DNA of 7,754 nt from an uncultured Hyphomicrobiales bacterium (GTDB lineage: Bacteria > Pseudomonadota > Alphaproteobacteria > Rhizobiales > CAJQND01). Both the position numbers and the translations under genes were made by a program. This document shows, one piece after another, positions 4,796-7,754 of the stretch; position 1 is the first letter of the stretch; each line of letters starts with the position of its first letter. Location of the stretch: NCBI GenBank assembly GCA_905479595.1, contig CAJQND010000002.1, positions 1-7,754 of the forward strand. The letters run 5' to 3'. The notes under the pieces were generated by a model that saw only the letters and a list, made by a program, of their open reading frames with translations, did not search any database and had not been told where the DNA came from.

Positions 4796-7243
4796 TTAGT
4801 GTGCCGTCACTGTACTTTCTTGCGATCCACCAGCAGCTGAGGCTTGCCGGGCGGCATCTGCAGCGCGCTCTTTTTCCTCATCCCACTCGATGGGCGTGAG
4901 TTTTTTCGTCAGCGCATGCTTCAAAACCTCTTCAACCATGCCAACAGGCACAATTTCCAGGCCTTCCTTAACGTTGTCAGGAATTTCTGCAAGATCTTTG
5001 GCATTGTCTTCCGGGATCAGCACTTTCTTGATGCCGCCGCGATGGGCTGCAAGAAGCTTTTCCTTCAAACCGCCAATTGGCAATACCCGGCCACGCAAGG
5101 TTATTTCGCCGGTCATGGCGATGTCTTTATGCACCGGGATGCCGGTCATCACCGAGACAATCGCCGTCGCCATGGCAACCCCCGCAGACGGGCCGTCTTT
5201 TGGAGTTGCGCCTTCTGGCACGTGCACGTGCAATTCCTTGCGGTCAAACAAGGGAGGTTCGATGCCGAATTCAACTGCCCGCGATTTGACATAAGACGCC
5301 GCTGCGGAAATTGATTCCTTCATCACATCGCGCAAATTGCCCGTAACGGTCATTTTGCCCTTACCAGGCATCATGAGCCCTTCAATGGTCAGCAACTCAC
5401 CGCCCACTTCAGTCCATGCAAGCCCGGTCACAACGCCAACCTGGTCTTCACGCTCAGCCTCGCCATAGCGAAACTTCGGCACACCGAGAAAATCAGAAAC
5501 GTTCTTGGCTGTGACCTTGATCTTGCGCTTGCGCGAGGTGATCAGTTCCTTCACCGCTTTACGGGTCAGGGATGCGATTTCACGCTCAAGATTACGGACG
5601 CCAGCCTCGCGGGTGTAGCGGCGGATAACCATGCGTAGTCCGTTTTCGTCAATTTCCCATTCTTTTTCCTCAAGGCCGTGATTAACCAGCTGCTTTGGAA
5701 TCAAATGGCGCCGCGCAATCTCAAGTTTTTCGTCCTCGGTGTAGCCGGCAATACGGATGATCTCCATGCGGTCCATCAAAGGCGCAGGAATGTTGAGCGT
5801 ATTGGCCGTGGTTACGAACATCACACTCGACAGATCGTAATCAACTTCAAGATAGTGGTCGTTGAACGCGTTATTTTGTTCAGGATCGAGCACTTCCAGC
5901 AGGGCTGAAGACGGATCACCACGGAAATCCATGCCCATCTTGTCGATCTCATCGAGTAAGAACAGCGGGTTGGATTTCTTGGCCTTTTTCATCGACTGGA
6001 TGACCTTGCCAGGCATTGAACCAATATAGGTGCGCCGGTGGCCACGAATTTCAGCCTCATCGCGCACCCCGCCAAGCGACATGCGGACGAATTCACGCCC
6101 TGTTGCCTTGGCAATTGATTTGCCCAGCGAGGTTTTACCTACACCTGGAGGCCCGACAAGGCACAGAATTGGCCCGCGCAGCTTGTTGGTGCGCTGCTGA
6201 ACGGCAAGATATTCGACAATGCGTTCCTTGACCTTTTCCAGCCCGTAATGGTCGGTATCCAAAACCGTTTCCGCAAACCCCAGATCTTTCTTGATCTTGG
6301 TGTTCTTCTTCCACGGAATGCCAAGCAACCAGTCGAGGTAATTGCGCACGACCGTTGATTCAGCCGACATTGGCGACATCTGCTTGAGCTTCTTCAGCTC
6401 AGCATCGGCCTTTTCGCGGGCTTCTTTTGAAAGCTTGGTTTTGGCGATTTGCTCTTCAAGCTCAGCAATTTCATCTTTGCCTTCATCACCATCGCCCAGC
6501 TCTTTCTGAATGGCCTTCATTTGCTCATTCAGATAATACTCGCGCTGGGTTTTCTCCATCTGGCGTTTGACCCGCGAGCGGATTTTCTTCTCCACCTGGA
6601 GGACGGAAATCTCGCTTTCCATCATGCCGAAAACCCGTTCCAGCCGTGCGGAAACCGAATCAAGTTCCAACAATTCCTGCTTTTCAGAAATCTTGATCGC
6701 CAGATGCGAGGCAACCGTATCGGCAAGCTTGGCATAATCTTCGATCTGGTTGATCGAGCCTAAAACTTCCGGTGGAACCTTCTTGTTCAATTTCACATAG
6801 GTTTCAAACTGAGACGTTACCGTGCGCGATAGAGCTTCCAGTTCGTCCGGGTCGCCCTCTTCATCGGTCAAAACCTCAGCCATCGCCTCGTGATATTCCT
6901 CACGGTCCGTGTAGCTCAGAATATTGGCGCGCTCGGTACCTTCAACCAGCACTTTCACCGTGCCGTCGGGCAGTTTCAGCAATTGCAGAACAGATGCGAT
7001 TGTTCCAATAGAATAAATCGCTTCCGGGCCCGGATCATCCTCATGGGCATCCTTCTGGGCGGCAAGCATAATTTTTTTGTCATCGCGCATGACTTCTTCA
7101 AGCGCTTTGATTGATTTATCGCGACCGACGAACAGCGGAACGATCATGTGCGGGAACACAACGATATCCCGCAAAGGCAAAATCGGAAATGTTTCCACGG
7201 TGCCACCGCTTTTCGAACCTGATGTGATCTTTTTCTCGCTCAT
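4796..7243 (-). CDS. lon: ATP-dependent endopeptidase Lon
   Basis: Lon is a cytoplasmic ring-shaped AAA+ protease that degrades misfolded proteins and selected regulators; in alphaproteobacteria known substrates include CcrM, DnaA and SciP. The 815 aa are of normal length. The substrate-binding LAN domain spans about 18-215 (FPILPLRDIVVFPHMIVPL at its start), then a coiled-coil region 215-300 with many Glu and Lys. The AAA+ module has Walker A GPPGVGKTS (364-372) and Walker B LFLLDEID (427-434). The protease domain follows at about 595-780 with catalytic S686 in PKDGPSAG and K729 in GGLKEKL, as in E. coli S679/K722. All key residues are intact. The C-terminal tail after 785 is low in complexity and variable. 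The ATG has only an AAGAGA-like ribosome site. The gene lies 308 bases after clpX, the common alphaproteobacterial order, and ends in a strong terminator before the VOC gene. Confidence 0.99.
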   Translation of the reverse strand: MSEKKITSGSKSGGTVETFPILPLRDIVVFPHMIVPLFVGRDKSIKALEEVMRDDKKIMLAAQKDAHEDDPGPEAIYSIGTIASVLQLLKLPDGTVKVLVEGTERANILSYTDREEYHEAMAEVLTDEEGDPDELEALSRTVTSQFETYVKLNKKVPPEVLGSINQIEDYAKLADTVASHLAIKISEKQELLELDSVSARLERVFGMMESEISVLQVEKKIRSRVKRQMEKTQREYYLNEQMKAIQKELGDGDEGKDEIAELEEQIAKTKLSKEAREKADAELKKLKQMSPMSAESTVVRNYLDWLLGIPWKKNTKIKKDLGFAETVLDTDHYGLEKVKERIVEYLAVQQRTNKLRGPILCLVGPPGVGKTSLGKSIAKATGREFVRMSLGGVRDEAEIRGHRRTYIGSMPGKVIQSMKKAKKSNPLFLLDEIDKMGMDFRGDPSSALLEVLDPEQNNAFNDHYLEVDYDLSSVMFVTTANTLNIPAPLMDRMEIIRIAGYTEDEKLEIARRHLIPKQLVNHGLEEKEWEIDENGLRMVIRRYTREAGVRNLEREIASLTRKAVKELITSRKRKIKVTAKNVSDFLGVPKFRYGEAEREDQVGVVTGLAWTEVGGELLTIEGLMMPGKGKMTVTGNLRDVMKESISAAASYVKSRAVEFGIEPPLFDRKELHVHVPEGATPKDGPSAGVAMATAIVSVMTGIPVHKDIAMTGEITLRGRVLPIGGLKEKLLAAHRGGIKKVLIPEDNAKDLAEIPDNVKEGLEIVPVGMVEEVLKHALTKKLTPIEWDEEKERAADAARQASAAGGSQESTVTAH

Positions 7244-7324
7244 TAAGGTCTCTTTTCAATGCGGGCTCCACTTGCCCTGTGTGGCACAAGGGGAGCTTGG
7301 TTTCATGGGCATGCTTTACCGCGT

Positions 7325-7351
7325 CCGGTGGCATAGCACCGGCCAATTGGC
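7325..7351. repeat. Hairpin and adjacent palindrome in the lon leader region
   Basis: CCGGTG GCATAG CACCGG (7325-7342) is a 6-bp stem with a six-base loop. It is joined by one shared base to the perfect palindrome GCCAATTGGC (7342-7351). Neither is followed by a T-run, so they are not intrinsic terminators. They overlap the spacer and -10 of the candidate lon promoter, which makes an operator possible. Confidence 0.4.
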
Positions 7352-7359
7352 TAAAACAA
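7331..7359 (-). promoter_or_regulatory. Candidate lon promoter
   Basis: Minus-strand TTGTTT (complement of 7354-7359, within CTTGTTT), 17 bases, CTATGC (complement of 7331-7336). The predicted leader is about 80 bases. Weak consensus; a heat-shock promoter would be expected for lon, and I could not find a clear one. Confidence 0.3.
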
Positions 7360-7464
7360 GCCGATAATTCGCTACAAGGTGAGTTTCCACGCTAAGAAGC
7401 GATATGACTCACATACATGGTACGGGATTCGCGCCAGCTTGGCTCTCAATTGCAGCCGTATTTA

Positions 7465-7481
7465 AGTGGATATGGGGATAA
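7465..7481 (+). promoter_or_regulatory. Two overlapping DnaA-box-like 9-mers
   Basis: AGTGGATAT (7465-7473) and TGGGGATAA (7473-7481) share one base and resemble the DnaA box TGTGGATAA with two and one mismatches. A pair is mildly suggestive, but degenerate 9-mers occur by chance. Confidence 0.2.
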
Positions 7482-7505
7482 CTTTTATCAAGAGGTAAAT
7501 CACAC

Positions 7506-7518
7506 GCAGTTGAACTGC
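7506..7518. repeat. Palindrome downstream of clpX
   Basis: GCAGTT G AACTGC: perfect 6-bp arms with one central base. In RNA this would be a 5-bp stem with a three-base loop. The downstream sequence on the minus strand, GTGTGATTTACC, is only mildly T-rich, so it is at most a weak terminator for clpX. Confidence 0.35.
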
Positions 7519-7551
7519 CTGTACTGCCTCAATTCATTCCACAGAAAATAG

Positions 7552-7754
7552 TTAAGCAGGCTTGCTGGCTTCGGCTTCTTCAACCGGGTCAGCATAGATG
7601 TGCAGCGGGCTTGCCTCGCCATCGACAACCTCGCCGGAAATGACAACTTCTTCAACGCCTTCCATGCCTGGAAGATCGAACATGGTGTCCAGAAGAATGC
7701 CTTCCATAATTGAACGCAGGCCGCGAGCGCCGGTTTTACGCTTGATCGCCTTTT
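7552..7754 (-). CDS. clpX: ATP-dependent Clp protease ATP-binding subunit ClpX, C-terminal part
   Basis: ClpX is the AAA+ unfoldase that feeds substrates to the ClpP peptidase. Only the last 66 codons are in the window; the 5' part lies beyond base 7754. The visible start KAIKRKTGARGLRSIMEGIL belongs to the C-terminal D2 small domain, with the signature RKTGARGLRS (residues 5-14 of the visible part; its arginine is the sensor-2 region). LDTMFDLPGMEGVEEVVI and then PLHIYADP closely follow the E. coli ClpX C-terminus. The tail rich in Glu, Ala and Pro is variable between species. The gene stands upstream of lon in the order usual for alphaproteobacteria, where clpP precedes clpX. Confidence 0.97.
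   Translation of the reverse strand, partial: KAIKRKTGARGLRSIMEGILLDTMFDLPGMEGVEEVVISGEVVDGEASPLHIYADPVEEAEASKPA

Larger units (their letters stand above)
7244..7551. other. Intergenic region between clpX and lon
   Basis: These 308 bases contain no supported gene; open frames here are short and unlike known proteins. The region holds a hairpin (7325-7342) and a 10-bp palindrome (7342-7351), overlapping a candidate lon promoter. It also has two GANTC sites (7406-7410, 7426-7430), two DnaA-box-like 9-mers (7465-7481), and an odd palindrome GCAGTTGAACTGC (7506-7518) 33 bases after the clpX stop. That palindrome lacks a T-run, so clpX has no convincing intrinsic terminator. CTTGAT and CCCCATAT both occur near 7470-7495, but they are too close together to form a standard heat-shock promoter. 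Confidence 0.6.

Noticed and set aside
7470..7495. Heat-shock (RpoH) promoter from CTTGAT and CCCCATAT upstream of lon
   Set aside because: Only about nine bases separate the two elements, well short of the accepted spacing.

Overview
This window looks like the chromosome of an alphaproteobacterium. GC content appears close to one half by eye; it was not counted. The main support is gene order. Reading the minus strand, the row runs clpX (3' part), lon, a VOC protein gene, a HU gene, tRNA-Val(TAC), a MscS-type channel gene, tRNA-Asp(GTC), an nnrS-family gene, nuoA and nuoB (5' part). From memory, clpX-lon-hup-tRNA-Val-tRNA-Asp-nuo is a conserved row in Rhizobiales-like alphaproteobacteria. 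The protein sequences fit that placement, but I cannot name a genus. Every gene is on the minus strand, so the row is described from high to low coordinates.

Right end to middle (7754 to 3665). The ClpX C-terminus is followed by a gap of about 310 bases with palindromes and a candidate lon promoter. A full-length Lon protease (815 aa) follows and ends at a strong hairpin terminator. The Shine-Dalgarno of the small VOC gene begins right where that terminator's U-rich tail ends. A gap of about 360 bases holds two neighbouring inverted repeats, three GANTC sites and candidate promoters. A HU gene with a GTG start then ends at a GC-rich intrinsic terminator.

Middle to left end (3665 to 1). There are two similarly built units: a tRNA gene with its own promoter-like sequence (TTGCAG or TTGACT, 17 bases, then TAAAC) followed closely on the same strand by a membrane-protein gene. 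tRNA-Val leads into the MscS channel and tRNA-Asp leads into nnrS. The nuo operon then starts after a short gap containing a perfect 14-bp palindrome. nuoA overlaps nuoB by 10 bases, and nuoB is cut after 76 codons because bases 1-14 are Illumina adapter sequence, not genomic DNA.

Functionally this is a housekeeping region: protein quality control (ClpX, Lon), nucleoid structure (HU), tRNAs and respiratory complex I. Three accessory genes sit among these (VOC, MscS, NnrS). I see no mobile element, CRISPR array, toxin-antitoxin pair or defence system. The non-routine points are the adapter artefact, the tRNA-led accessory genes, the VOC gene behind the lon terminator, and the palindromes in the intergenic regions.
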